64,000 bases of DNA from CAVPDG01 sp963702535 (GCA_963702535.1 CAVPDG010000025.1:62001-126000), one strand, 5' to 3'. Positions 26,744 through 36,056 are shown, numbered from the stretch's first letter. Notes: generated by a model from the sequence alone, not told the origin. Numbers and translations are program-made.

Positions 26744-29224
26744 ATGGCGCCTGATGAGATCAGTAACCCCACCTCGCTTGCTGAATTGCCTGCCAGCGTA
26801 TTGCGTAAATCCTGCGACCCAGCAAGCCTGAAATTCAAGACCACCGATGAGCTGCCTGACTTACAGAACGTAATCGGTCAGCCGCGCGCCTTCAGAGCGT
26901 TGGAATTGGGCAGCGAGGTGACCGGACCGGGCTACAACACTTTTGTCTATGGATTGCCTGGCTCTGGACGTACTACGCTCAGCCGTGAGTTCCTGGAACG
27001 CAAAGCCGCTGAGCAGCCCGTGCCGGACGATTGGATCTACGTCAACAACTTCCAGAATCCGCACCAGCCCAAAGCCATCGCCTTGCCAGCCGGGAAGGGA
27101 GTGTGCTTCCGCAGGGATATGGATAGCCTGATCGCAAAATGCGAGGTGGAAATTCCCCGTCTCTTCGAAAGCGAGGAGTTTGTAAAAGAGCGCGACCGCC
27201 TGGTGGCGGAGCTGAAGAAAGAGCAAGAAGCAGAGTTCATCCGGCTGCAGAAATATGTGGAGAAGTACAACTTCGTCATCGGTAGAACAACTTTTGGCTT
27301 CGTGCTTGCGCCCGCGGTACAAGGAAAAATGCTCACACCTGAGGACATCGAAGCATTAACCCCTGAGCAACGCGCCAAGCTAGAACAGCTACAATCCAAG
27401 CTGGGAGAAGAGGTAGAGAAGACCTTGCGCAAGCTACGCGAGATAGAGATGGCTACCAGCCAGACAATCAGCCAGCTCACCGAGCGCACCATCCTGTTTG
27501 TGATCGGACCGCTTATCCAGAGCTTGAAAGAAAAATACGCGGCGCATGAGAGCTTACCCGCCTATCTCGAGGATGTTCAGGGTGATATTGTCAGCAATGC
27601 GGATCGTTTTCGTCCGGGGCAGACAGAAGGCACTCTCGCCCAGGCAGCTCAACTCCTGGAGCGACCCTGGTCTCGCCGTTATTCGGTGAACGTCCTGGTC
27701 GATAATACGAACCTTAAGGGGGCGCCGGTTATCCTGGAAAACCACCCTTCTTACTCCTCCGTCCTCGGGCGTATCGAGCATGAATCCGTGATGGGGGCGA
27801 CACGCACCGATTTCACCATGATCCAGGCGGGTGCGATCCACCGCGCCAACGGCGGTTACCTGGTCATGCCGGTGCGCGATCTATTGCTCAGCCCCTACAC
27901 CTGGGAAGGATTGAAACGCGTCCTGCGCGATGGTGAGATCCGCATCATCGAGATTGGACAGTTGATCGGTCTACTCAGCAGCGTTACGCTCGAGCCCGAC
28001 CCGGTTCCCCTGAATGTCAAAGTGATCCTGATCGGGACGCCGATGTTTTATTACCTTCTGCGCACCTATGATGAGGATTTTGCCAAGCTGTTCAAAGTCA
28101 ACGCCGAATATGCCACGACGATGAACCGTACGGAAGATACCGAGCACGAGTACGGCTTGTATATCAAGTCGGTCGTCATGGATAACCAGCTCCCGCCCTT
28201 CGACCAGGGAGCCGCGGCGCGCATCATTGAATATAGCGCCCGTTTGGCGGAAGACCAGGAAAAGCTCTCAGCTCGTTTTGGGAAAATCGCCGACCTGGTG
28301 CGCGAGGCAGCCTACTGGGCAAAGAAAAAACATCCTGGCGAAAGCCACCTGATCGTCGGTGAACAAGATGTGCAGCAAGCCATCGATGAGTGGGTGTACC
28401 GCAACAACCTGATCGATGAGCTGCTCCAGGAAATGGTCGCAGACGGGACGCTGATCCTGGATGTCAGCGGGCAGGCGGAGGGGCAGGTCAATGCCTTATC
28501 CGTCATGACGCTGGGAGATTACACCTTCGGGCACCCCAAGCGGGTGACTGCCTCCGTTTATCCCGGCTCGGGTGGGGTGGTGGATATTGAGCGCCAGGCG
28601 CGCCTGGGCGGCGCGATCCATACCAAAGGGGTGTTGATCCTGACCGGCTTCCTGGGCAACCGCTACGGTCGCGCTCGACCGCTGAGCCTGGCAGCCAGCC
28701 TGACCTTCGAGCAATCCTACGCCGGTGTGGATGGGGATAGCGCCTCGGCAGCCGAGCTGCTGGCGCTGCTCTCCGCCATTGCCCACGTTCCCTTGCGGCA
28801 AGACCGGGCAATCACCGGTTCGATCAACCAGCACGGGGAGATCCAGCCTATCGGCGGGGTGAACGAAAAGATCGAGGGTTTCTACGCAGCCTGTAAGTCG
28901 AAGGGGCTGAACGGGCAGCAAGGCGTGGTGATCCCCGCCAGCAATGTCCGCCACCTGATGCTCAACGACGAGGTCATCCAGGCAGTAAAGAATGGCGATT
29001 TCCACATCTGGAAAGCCGTGACGATTGATGACGCCATCCGCCTGATGGCAGATTTAGAGCCCGGAGAGCGGCAAGCAGATGGCAGCTACCCACGGGGTAG
29101 CTTCAACCAGGCAGTCGTTGAAGGGCTGGCAAGCCTGGCTGAGGCAGGTGGGGAGCAGGCAAAAGAAGAGGCACACGCAGAAACGGAAGAAGATCAGGAG
29201 CCGGGCGAAGGGTCCCATGCTTGA
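26744..29224 (+). CDS. Lon-like ATP-dependent protease (AAA plus S16 domains)
   Basis: An 826-residue protease of the uncharacterised Lon family carrying an N-terminal AAA-like module with an inserted coiled coil. The Walker A-like loop is YGLPGSGRTTLS, where arginine replaces the usual lysine; related proteins of this subgroup often show this. Residues about 145-260 are charged and helical. The proteolytic domain has the catalytic dyad Ser666 (in GDSASAAELLALLSAIA) and Lys709 (in GGVNEKIEGF). The 43-residue spacing is that of E. coli Lon (Ser679/Lys722). No N-terminal LON substrate domain is present. It probably degrades misfolded or specific regulatory proteins in the cytoplasm. GAGGAAA supports the start. 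The LLM oxidoreductase gene overlaps by 8 bases. Confidence 0.92.
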   Translation: MAPDEISNPTSLAELPASVLRKSCDPASLKFKTTDELPDLQNVIGQPRAFRALELGSEVTGPGYNTFVYGLPGSGRTTLSREFLERKAAEQPVPDDWIYVNNFQNPHQPKAIALPAGKGVCFRRDMDSLIAKCEVEIPRLFESEEFVKERDRLVAELKKEQEAEFIRLQKYVEKYNFVIGRTTFGFVLAPAVQGKMLTPEDIEALTPEQRAKLEQLQSKLGEEVEKTLRKLREIEMATSQTISQLTERTILFVIGPLIQSLKEKYAAHESLPAYLEDVQGDIVSNADRFRPGQTEGTLAQAAQLLERPWSRRYSVNVLVDNTNLKGAPVILENHPSYSSVLGRIEHESVMGATRTDFTMIQAGAIHRANGGYLVMPVRDLLLSPYTWEGLKRVLRDGEIRIIEIGQLIGLLSSVTLEPDPVPLNVKVILIGTPMFYYLLRTYDEDFAKLFKVNAEYATTMNRTEDTEHEYGLYIKSVVMDNQLPPFDQGAAARIIEYSARLAEDQEKLSARFGKIADLVREAAYWAKKKHPGESHLIVGEQDVQQAIDEWVYRNNLIDELLQEMVADGTLILDVSGQAEGQVNALSVMTLGDYTFGHPKRVTASVYPGSGGVVDIERQARLGGAIHTKGVLILTGFLGNRYGRARPLSLAASLTFEQSYAGVDGDSASAAELLALLSAIAHVPLRQDRAITGSINQHGEIQPIGGVNEKIEGFYAACKSKGLNGQQGVVIPASNVRHLMLNDEVIQAVKNGDFHIWKAVTIDDAIRLMADLEPGERQADGSYPRGSFNQAVVEGLASLAEAGGEQAKEEAHAETEEDQEPGEGSHA

Positions 29225-30159
29225 TCTAGCCTTAATGATCGAAGGTCAGAACGGCTTGAACTGGAGGCGCTGGCAACGCCTGGCGCTAGCGGTCGAGGCG
29301 CTGGGTTTTGCCGGGCTTTACCGCTCCGACCATTACACCAATCCCAATCCCCCCGATCTGGATTCGCTGGAGCTCTGGGTTTCCTTGACCTGGCTGGCGA
29401 GCCACACGCAGCGCATCCAGTTCGGACCCCTGGTGACGCCGGTATCCTTCCGCCATCCGACAATGACGGCGCGCATGGCAGCCGCGGTGGATGATCTCTC
29501 GCAAGGCGGCTGGTGTTGGGAGTGGGAGCCGGCTGGCAAGAGCGTGAGCATACCAACTATGGCTGGGAGCTGCTCAACACGGAGGCACGCTTCGCTCGCC
29601 TGAGCGAGGGGCTGGAGGTCATCTCCCGCCTGCTGCGCAGCGACGCGCCGTTCGATTATACAGGCGAGTACTACCGGTTGAAGGACGCTATCTTGCTGCC
29701 GCGACCCGCACGCCAGGGAGGTCCACCAATCCTGGTAGGTGGTAACGGCGAGAAGCGCACGCTGCCCCTGGTGGCGCGCTATGCCGATCAATGGAATGCG
29801 CGTCTTTCATCACGGCGGAGCGGTTCAGAGAGTTGAACGGTCAGTCTGGACGAGTTATCGGCGAACTGAGGGTCGCCGAGCCCGACCAGGTCCGGCGCAC
29901 CTTGATGACCGACTGCGTCTTTGGGCGAGACCAGGCAGACCTGGCAAGAAAAGTTGTGGCACGCACCAAAGGGAAATACAACGTCCAGGATCTGCGCCAG
30001 CGCGGCATGCTGGTTGGAACAGCAGCATGAATTGATCTGGAGCAATAGGCAAGTTGGCACCAGGCTGGCGTGCAACGGGTGATGTTGCAATGGCTTGATC
30101 TGGATGACATGGCAGGATTGGAAACCCTGGCAAGGGATGTGCTGCATAAGATGAGGTAG
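29217..30159 (+). CDS. Luciferase-like (LLM class) flavin/F420 oxidoreductase, several frameshifts
   Basis: TIM-barrel oxidoreductase of the bacterial luciferase superfamily, of the kind often annotated as F420-dependent. The N-terminal part reads LDLALMIEGQNGLNWRRWQR, RSDHYTNPNPP and the typical RIQFGPLVTPVSFRHP. The middle, in another frame, has VGAGWQEREHTNYGWELL and GEYYRLKDAILLPRP, then PPILVGGNGEKRTLPLVARYAD. The C-terminal part appears in further frames (AERFRELNG, VQRVMLQWLDLDDMAGLE) and ends at the TAG at 30157. At least four indels fall within 940 bases (near 29512, 29805, 30025, 30040), the densest damage in the window, so true decay cannot be excluded. Cofactor and substrate are unknown. 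Confidence 0.78.
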
Positions 30160-30213
30160 AATTCCGTGACGGGTGGCGCTTCGTCCCCTGTCACACACCG
30201 TAGGGAGCATAGG

Positions 30214-30885
30214 ATGCCCAATAAAACGTATCGAATCGCCTGGTTCATCACCCTGATGGTTTCCGTGACCTTGGGGTGCGGATTGTTCACCAATGCCGCT
30301 GAACAGATCAGCGGAGTAAAAGAGACTGTAGGCTCGGTTGCCACAGACGTTCAAACCGGGCGCGACATCCTGGGCACGGCAAAGGCGATCGTAACGGATG
30401 TGGGGGGTAGCGGACTGATCGAGACGGCGCAAGCCCTGGCAACCGGCGTGGGAGATAGCGGATTTCTCTCCACAGCGCAGGCGTTTGCCACCCAGCAGGG
30501 TCCGGAGCTTCAAGCAACGCTGCAAGCGTTCGCTACCGAGCAAGGACCCGGATTGTTAGAAACAGCCAAGGCGATGGGCACTTCCGCCGCGCCCCTGTTG
30601 GGTGCGGCGCCTGCGGATATCCCCATCGTGCCGGGCGAGGTGGAGAACCTGATCTCAACCAGCCTGGTGGTATCTTATGGCACCTCACTGGATTCTGCTC
30701 AGGTCGTGGACTTCTACAACGCTGAAATGTTGAATAACGGCTGGACAAAAGTTGATGAAGAGCCGCTTGGCGATGCACTCACCGTCATGACTTTTGAAAA
30801 GCAGGACCGTATGGCTTCAATCACGATAACCGGTGGTTCATTAACCGGTAAAACGATGGTAGTGATCGCCATCCAACCCAAGTAG
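30214..30885 (+). CDS. Lipoprotein with alanine-rich helical repeats
   Basis: A 223-residue predicted lipoprotein. The N-terminus MPNKTYRIAWFITLMVSVTL is followed by GC, giving the lipobox VTLGC with the acylated cysteine at about residue 22. Residues about 30-130 hold imperfect heptad-like repeats (GLIETAQALATGV, GFLSTAQAFATQQGP, TLQAFATEQGP, GLLETAKAMGT) expected to form amphipathic helices. The C-terminal 90 residues resemble a small alpha/beta domain (VVDFYNAEMLNNGWTKVDE, a pattern seen in hypothetical lipoproteins). GGGAG lies upstream of the ATG. It is 3 bases upstream of the acetyl-CoA synthetase gene. Role unknown. Confidence 0.78.
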   Translation: MPNKTYRIAWFITLMVSVTLGCGLFTNAAEQISGVKETVGSVATDVQTGRDILGTAKAIVTDVGGSGLIETAQALATGVGDSGFLSTAQAFATQQGPELQATLQAFATEQGPGLLETAKAMGTSAAPLLGAAPADIPIVPGEVENLISTSLVVSYGTSLDSAQVVDFYNAEMLNNGWTKVDEEPLGDALTVMTFEKQDRMASITITGGSLTGKTMVVIAIQPK

Positions 30886-30888
30886 CCT

Positions 30889-32994
30889 ATGCTCGAAGCC
30901 TTCTTCAAGCCCAGGTCCATTGCCATCATCGGGGCATCCAGCAATCCAACCAAGCTGGGTTACGCTGTCGTGCGTAACCTGGTTGAAGGCGGCTACGCCC
31001 AGCGTGGCCGCGTCTATCCCATCAACCTGGGAGGGGGTGAAATCCTGGGGTGCACGGCATACCCTTCGGTGCTGGACGTGCCGGGCGAGGTGGACCTCGC
31101 CGTGATCGTGATTCCCTACCCACAGGTGCCGGAAGCGCTGCGCGTCTGCGGGAAGAAGGGCATACCCGCCGCAATCGTAATCAGCGCCGGCTTCCGTGAG
31201 GCGGGCATGGAAGGGTTGGAGCGCGAGCGGGAGTTGATCACCATCGCCAGGGAGTACAATATCCGCCTGATCGGTCCGAACTGCCTGGGCGTTATCGACA
31301 CCTTCACGCCCCTCAATGCTTCTTTCGCCGCGGGTACGCCCCCCAAAGGACCGATGGCATTTATGTCGCAGTCCGGCGCGCTGGGCACAGCGGTGCTGGA
31401 TATTGCCCTGGCAGGCAGGCTGGGGCTCTCGTGCTTCGTCAGCCTGGGCAACAAGGCAGACGTGAGCGAGATCGACCTGCTGCAAGCCTGGGTGGATGAC
31501 GCCCATACGAATGTCATCATGATCTACAGCGAGGGCATGCCCAACGGGCAGGAGTTCATCCGGGTGGCAGAGCGAGTGACGCGGCGCAAGCCGGTGATCG
31601 CCATCAAATCGGGTGTGACTCAATCCGGCTCGCGGGCGGTTTCCTCGCATACAGGCTCTCTGGCTGGGTCTGAGCAGGCTTACCAGGCTGCCTTCTCCCA
31701 GGCGGGCATCTTGCGCGCCGAATCGATGGAAGCCTTGTTCGACATGGCGCTGGCGATCGGCTACCAGCCGCCGCTCAAAGGCGACCGCATCGCCATCGTC
31801 ACCAACGCCGGCGGACCCGGCATCCTGGCTACCGACGCGCTCGAGCGAGCCGGGCTGAGCATGGCGCGCTTCAAGGTCGAGACCATCCTGGCGTTGGAGA
31901 AATACCTTCCGGACGCTGCCAGCGCGGCAAACCCGGTAGATGTGCTGGGAGATGCGCGCGCTGACCGCTACCGCTTTGCCATGGAGAACGCCATCAACGA
32001 TCCCAACGTGGATGGGATGCTGGTGCTGCTCACCCCCCAGGCGATGACCGAGATCGAAGCTACGGCAGTGGCGATCGGCGAAGTGGCTGACCAGACCGAT
32101 AAGCCGGTCCTGGCATGTTTCATGGGCGAGGCACGCGTGGCGCAGGGCATCAACCTGCTCAACCAGCACAATGTGCCCAATTACCCCTTCCCCGAGCGGG
32201 CAGCTGGCGCCTTGCGGGCGATGGCGGATTACCGCGAGATCCAGAAAAGACCTGAGCCGCGCTTTGCACGCTACGAGGTGGACCGCTCAGCCGTCCGGGA
32301 GCTGTTCGACCGGGTGCGCTCCGATGGACGTGTCACGATCGGCGACTCCGAGGCGCGGCAGCTCATGCAGGCTTACGGTTTTCGCATCCCCGCCTCGCAA
32401 GTGGCGGAGACTCCCGAGCAGGCAGTGGAGTTTGCTGCACAGATCGGCTACCCTGTGGTGCTCAAGATCGCCTCGCCGGACATCCTGCACAAGACTGACG
32501 TAGGCGGCGTGAAGGTTGGGCTGGCAGACGCTGAAGAGGTGCGCGATGCGTTCGAGCTGATGGTTTACCGGGCGGAACGCTACCTGCCCGAAGCGCGCAT
32601 CTGGGGCTGCCTGGTGCAGCAGATGGTGCCAGCCGGCGGGGTCGAAGTGCTGGTCGGCATGAACCGAGACCCTCAGTTCGGTCCGCTGGTTACCTTCGGA
32701 TTGGGCGGTATCTATGTGGAGATCCTGAAGGATGTCACTTTCCGCATCGCCCCGTTCTCCATCCAGGAGGCGCAGAGCATGCTATCCGAGATCCGGGCGC
32801 ACGCCTTGCTGGATGGGGTGCGCGGCAAGCCAGCGGTTGACAAAGAGGCGCTCGTGGAAGCGCTGCTGCGGGTGGGGCAGTTGGTGCAGGACTTCCCCGA
32901 GATCGCCGAAATCGATATCAACCCACTCACCGTATACCCACGCGGCCAGGGGGCAGTCGCCATCGACATGCGCCTGGTATTGCAAAAACCCTGA
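30889..32994 (+). CDS. Acetate/acyl-CoA ligase (ADP-forming), fused alpha-beta subunits
   Basis: A 701-residue NDP-forming acyl-CoA synthetase that interconverts acyl-CoA, ADP and phosphate with the free acid, CoA and ATP, conserving energy during acetate formation. The CoA-binding Rossmann domain starts KPRSIAIIGASSNPTKLG. The succinyl-CoA-ligase-like domains carry FMSQSGALGTAVLD and the phosphorylated histidine in SSHTGSLAGS. The C-terminal ATP-grasp beta module begins near residue 485 (SEARQLMQAYGFRIP) and includes VVLKIASPDILHKTDVGGV and EIDINPLTVYP. There is no GNAT domain, which separates it from Pat-type acetyltransferases. Its partner gene downstream is a phosphotransacetylase-like protein. 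Confidence 0.92.
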   Translation: MLEAFFKPRSIAIIGASSNPTKLGYAVVRNLVEGGYAQRGRVYPINLGGGEILGCTAYPSVLDVPGEVDLAVIVIPYPQVPEALRVCGKKGIPAAIVISAGFREAGMEGLERERELITIAREYNIRLIGPNCLGVIDTFTPLNASFAAGTPPKGPMAFMSQSGALGTAVLDIALAGRLGLSCFVSLGNKADVSEIDLLQAWVDDAHTNVIMIYSEGMPNGQEFIRVAERVTRRKPVIAIKSGVTQSGSRAVSSHTGSLAGSEQAYQAAFSQAGILRAESMEALFDMALAIGYQPPLKGDRIAIVTNAGGPGILATDALERAGLSMARFKVETILALEKYLPDAASAANPVDVLGDARADRYRFAMENAINDPNVDGMLVLLTPQAMTEIEATAVAIGEVADQTDKPVLACFMGEARVAQGINLLNQHNVPNYPFPERAAGALRAMADYREIQKRPEPRFARYEVDRSAVRELFDRVRSDGRVTIGDSEARQLMQAYGFRIPASQVAETPEQAVEFAAQIGYPVVLKIASPDILHKTDVGGVKVGLADAEEVRDAFELMVYRAERYLPEARIWGCLVQQMVPAGGVEVLVGMNRDPQFGPLVTFGLGGIYVEILKDVTFRIAPFSIQEAQSMLSEIRAHALLDGVRGKPAVDKEALVEALLRVGQLVQDFPEIAEIDINPLTVYPRGQGAVAIDMRLVLQKP

Positions 32995-33006
32995 GCAGGA
33001 GGCGGT

Positions 33007-34086
33007 ATGAAATTCAAATCGCTGTACGTCACCTCCATCGAACGCTATTCAGGTAAGACCGCCGTATGCCTGGCGCTGGCGCGGCGTTTCCAGGCGGATG
33101 GCTACCGGGTGGGCTACATGAAGCCGCTCAGCCTGCAACCATTCCGGCTCAGCGGGCACATCTGCGACGAGGATGCCGCCTTTGTAAAAGAGATCTTGAA
33201 GCTCGAAGCCCCCGCTTGGGACTTGTCGCCGGTGATCATCACCAACGAATTCTTGCGCGAGCGGCTGCGCAGCCATGAGGAGATCAACCTGCTGGAAAAG
33301 GTGAAGGCTGCGTCTGAAACTGCCGGGGCGGGCAGGGATGTGCTGCTGCTGGAAGGCGGCGCCAGCCTGCGCGAGGGGTACGTGGCGGGCTTGCCCACCG
33401 TCCTTGTGGCGGAAACTTTGGGCAGCAATGTGCTCGTAGTGGTGAGATACCGGGATGAAGTGCGCCTCATCGACGACGTGCTGGCAACGCAACACCGGCT
33501 GCGCGATCTGATGTGCGGGGTGATCATCAACCGCGTCCCCGCTGAAGCCAGCGCGTTTGTCAAAGAGATGGTCAAACCCTACCTGGAAAAACGCGGGCTG
33601 CACGTTTACGCCGTACTGCCGGAACAGCGCGGCTTGGAAGCGCTGACCATCGGAGAACTGGTGCAGGCCTTAGAAGCGGATGTGATCACCCGGGCGCCGA
33701 ACTTCAACGCCCTGGTAGAATCGCTGACCGTCGGCGCCATGACGGCGGAGGCAGCGCTGAGCCGCTTCCGCCAGCAGGTCAACAAGGCGGTCATCACGGG
33801 CGGCGACCGCACCGACATCCAGCTGGCAGCCCTGGAGACATCGACAACTTGCCTGATCCTGACCGGCAACCTGCAACCCAGCCCGCTGATCGTCAAACAG
33901 GCGGAGGAGTTCGGTGTGGCGATCCTCATCGTGCCCACCAATACCATGAATACCATCGAGAAGATCGAGCGAGTATTCGGAAAGACCCGCCTCGGGCAGG
34001 CGGATAAGCTGCGGAAATTCGAGCAGCTCATGGCGGCGGACCTGGATCTGCCGCAGTTGTACCGCTGCCTCTCCCTGAAAGACTGA
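33007..34086 (+). CDS. BioD-like P-loop/DRTGG-domain protein (phosphotransacetylase family)
   Basis: A 359-residue protein matching the N-terminal regulatory part of long phosphotransacetylases. Residues 1-215 form a dethiobiotin-synthetase-like P-loop domain (YVTSIERYSGKTAVCLALAR, MKPLS). Residues about 220-330 form a DRTGG domain, with the name-giving motif seen as GGDRTDIQLAALE. The catalytic PTA domain is absent. It starts 12 bases after the acetyl-CoA synthetase with a strong AGGAGG, so the two are co-transcribed. In this context it may sense nucleotide or acyl-CoA status, but its function is unproven. Confidence 0.85.
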   Translation: MKFKSLYVTSIERYSGKTAVCLALARRFQADGYRVGYMKPLSLQPFRLSGHICDEDAAFVKEILKLEAPAWDLSPVIITNEFLRERLRSHEEINLLEKVKAASETAGAGRDVLLLEGGASLREGYVAGLPTVLVAETLGSNVLVVVRYRDEVRLIDDVLATQHRLRDLMCGVIINRVPAEASAFVKEMVKPYLEKRGLHVYAVLPEQRGLEALTIGELVQALEADVITRAPNFNALVESLTVGAMTAEAALSRFRQQVNKAVITGGDRTDIQLAALETSTTCLILTGNLQPSPLIVKQAEEFGVAILIVPTNTMNTIEKIERVFGKTRLGQADKLRKFEQLMAADLDLPQLYRCLSLKD

Positions 34087-34090
34087 GCGA

Positions 34091-35020
34091 TTGAAATACC
34101 ACAACGACCCGCGCCTGGCGTACCTGCTGGTCAACCTGGCGACATTGCTTTGGGCGAGCAACATCGCCCTGGGACGCCTGATGCGCGCCCAGATCAGCCC
34201 GGCAATGGTCGTCACCATCCGCGCCAGCATTGCCGCCCTGGTCTACCTGGCGCTGCTGCTTACGCTCTACCGCAACCAGCTCAAGCCCGGCAAAGCCATA
34301 ACGTCCCGCGAATGGCTGCTTTACCTGGGCATGGGTTTTACCGGCGTCTTTGCTTACCCGGTGCTGATGTACCAGGCGTTGAAGTACACCACCGCCACGC
34401 ACGCCGCGCTGATCAATGCCACAGGTCCGCTGGTGACGATGCTGCTGGCAGCCCTGCTGCTGAAAGAGCGCATCACCAGCCGGCTGGTGATCGGGGGGAT
34501 GATCTCGCTGGCGGGCGTGAGCCTGATCATCAGTAATGGCTCGCTGAGCGGGCTGGTTAAGCAGGGCTTGAACCGCGGCGATGCCATTATGCTGGGAATC
34601 ATCTTCCTGTGGGGTTTGTACTCGGTGTGGAGCCGGGTGGCGACGCGCCATAATTCCAGCCTGCGCGTGACTGCCATCTCAACCTGGATCGCTCTGCCGT
34701 TCCTGATTCCCACTGCAGCAGTCGAGTGGCAAAGCTCGCCGACGACGTTCACCCTGCCGCTCATCCTGATGTGCCTCTATGTTGGTGTATTCCCAACCGT
34801 GATCGCCTTCCTGGCATGGAATGAGGGAGTGCGCCGCGTAGGACCCAACCAGGCAATGGCGTTCTACAACATGCTGGCGGTGTACGGTGGGCTATTCGGG
34901 ATCCTGTTGCTCGGAGAAAGCCTGACCTGGGAGCTGCTGGTGGGCGGCGCGCTGGTTGTGGGGGGAGGGCTATTCGTGGCGATTCTGGGAACCAGGCGTC
35001 AGCAAAAGCTACCTTTGTGA
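34091..35020 (+). CDS. DMT-superfamily (EamA) permease
   Basis: A 309-residue transporter with ten predicted helices arranged as two EamA repeats (about 8-140 and 160-300). Typical segments are LLWASNIALGRLM at the N-terminus, ATHAALINATGPLVTMLLAALLLKERI ending repeat one in two parts, and NQAMAFYNMLAVYGGLFGILLLGE-type ending repeat two. It is expected to export or exchange small metabolites or amino acids. The start is TTG at 34091, 4 bases after the upstream stop, so translation may be coupled. It converges with and overlaps the GntR gene by 12 bases. Confidence 0.88.
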   Translation: MKYHNDPRLAYLLVNLATLLWASNIALGRLMRAQISPAMVVTIRASIAALVYLALLLTLYRNQLKPGKAITSREWLLYLGMGFTGVFAYPVLMYQALKYTTATHAALINATGPLVTMLLAALLLKERITSRLVIGGMISLAGVSLIISNGSLSGLVKQGLNRGDAIMLGIIFLWGLYSVWSRVATRHNSSLRVTAISTWIALPFLIPTAAVEWQSSPTTFTLPLILMCLYVGVFPTVIAFLAWNEGVRRVGPNQAMAFYNMLAVYGGLFGILLLGESLTWELLVGGALVVGGGLFVAILGTRRQQKLPL

Positions 35021-35695
35021 AGGTAGCGCTGCTTCCAATAGCCAGTTAGCGGCTTCTTCCTGGTAGACGCGCTCGAGGATGGCTTCGCGTGAGGTGCGGA
35101 TCTCGCTGAGCAAAAGTGTGCGCGCTGCGGATAAATCCTTATCTTGCAACGCATCCAGGATTTTCTGGTGCCCGTCTTCCTGAGTTTGACCGGCGTGGCG
35201 CATGACCATGTAACGCGCCAGGCGGTCATGCAGGTGACCGAGCGTTTCCGCCAGCTCGTGGTTGCCGCTTGCTTGAGCCAGTAGGTAATGAAAGCGGCGG
35301 TTTTCATCGGTGTAGCGGTCGTAGGATTCATCATCGTCGCCGGTGTAGCCGGCATGCACGTGGCGCAATGCCGCCAGCTGATCAGGTGTGATCCGTGCAG
35401 CAGCCCGCTCTAACACCGCCAGCTCCAGGATCTCGCGCATTTCAAGCATATCGCGCAGCTCTTTGAGCGAGATGCGCGTGACAAAATAGCCGGAGCGGGG
35501 CCGGATGGTGATCAAACCTTCCTGGCTGAGCATCTGCAGCGCATCGCGCACGGGCGTGATGCTGGTATCGTACTGGCGGCAAAGCAGGTCGATATCCAGC
35601 CGCTCACCTGCTTTACGGTGCCCCATGATGATGGCGCGGCGCAACTCGCGGTAGATCTTATTCTTTGATGTTCCATCCACAAATGCTAAATCCAT
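35009..35695 (-). CDS. GntR-family regulator with FCD ligand domain
   Basis: A 228-residue transcription factor. The winged helix spans about 10-72 (KIYRELRRAIIMGHRKAGERL, YDTSITPVRDALQMLSQEGLI, RPRSGYFV). The FCD all-helical effector domain follows (LRDMLEMREILELAVLERAA; later HYLLAQASGNHELAETL, with the metal-binding Asp/His pattern plausible). FCD regulators usually bind carboxylates or amino-acid-derived ligands. ATG 35695 is preferred; a TTG at 35722 is the longer alternative, and neither has a good Shine-Dalgarno. The gene is divergent from the methylamine-type ABC/MttB cluster, and the intervening region contains a palindrome inside a strong promoter, so it is the obvious candidate repressor. 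Confidence 0.9.
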   Translation of the reverse strand: MDLAFVDGTSKNKIYRELRRAIIMGHRKAGERLDIDLLCRQYDTSITPVRDALQMLSQEGLITIRPRSGYFVTRISLKELRDMLEMREILELAVLERAAARITPDQLAALRHVHAGYTGDDDESYDRYTDENRRFHYLLAQASGNHELAETLGHLHDRLARYMVMRHAGQTQEDGHQKILDALQDKDLSAARTLLLSEIRTSREAILERVYQEEAANWLLEAALPSQR

Positions 35696-35856
35696 AATTA
35701 CGCTGTTCCATCTGGAGAGCAAAGTTGCAATCTTCTCGGTCGAGACGCGCTACAAATAAACAACTCGCGCAGGATAAACGAGGTGGTCACCTGTACAAAA
35801 TCCAGATCAGATTTTAACATAAGATATACCAATTAGCAAGCTCTTATACAACAATC

Positions 35857-35885
35857 TTGACATCTGATATATTAGATGATATATT
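35857..35885 (+). promoter_or_regulatory. Strong sigma70-like promoter of the ABC/MttB cluster
   Basis: TTGACA at 35857-35862 and TATATT at 35880-35885 with an ideal 17-base spacer, in the most AT-rich stretch of the window. It lies 172 bases upstream of the binding-protein start, leaving a long leader. The whole region 35696-36056 has no gene. Confidence 0.7.
35862..35877. promoter_or_regulatory. 16-bp imperfect palindromic operator in the promoter spacer
   Basis: ATCTGATATATTAGAT matches its own reverse complement at 14 of 16 positions and occupies the spacer between -35 and -10. A wider dyad, TGACAT at 35858-35863 and ATGTCA at 35891-35896, flanks it. Occupancy would block RNA polymerase. 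The divergent GntR/FCD protein is the likely binder, by inference from position. Confidence 0.6.
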
Positions 35886-36056
35886 ATGATATGTCAGCAA
35901 CCAACCCGCAATATTACACTTGCTCATCAGCTTGATCGCCTACGGAGGTGCCGCCAACACATCTAATCCGTATTTGATCCCCTCGTAAGCCTGCTCACAT
36001 CCGATCCTATTTACACAAGTCATTTTTCCGACCCAACCCACCCTGGAGGACCTCCT

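Noticed and set aside
30889..32994. Protein acetyltransferase (Pat) annotation for the acyl-CoA synthetase-like gene
   Set aside because: No GNAT domain is present; only CoA-binding, ligase and ATP-grasp modules are seen.
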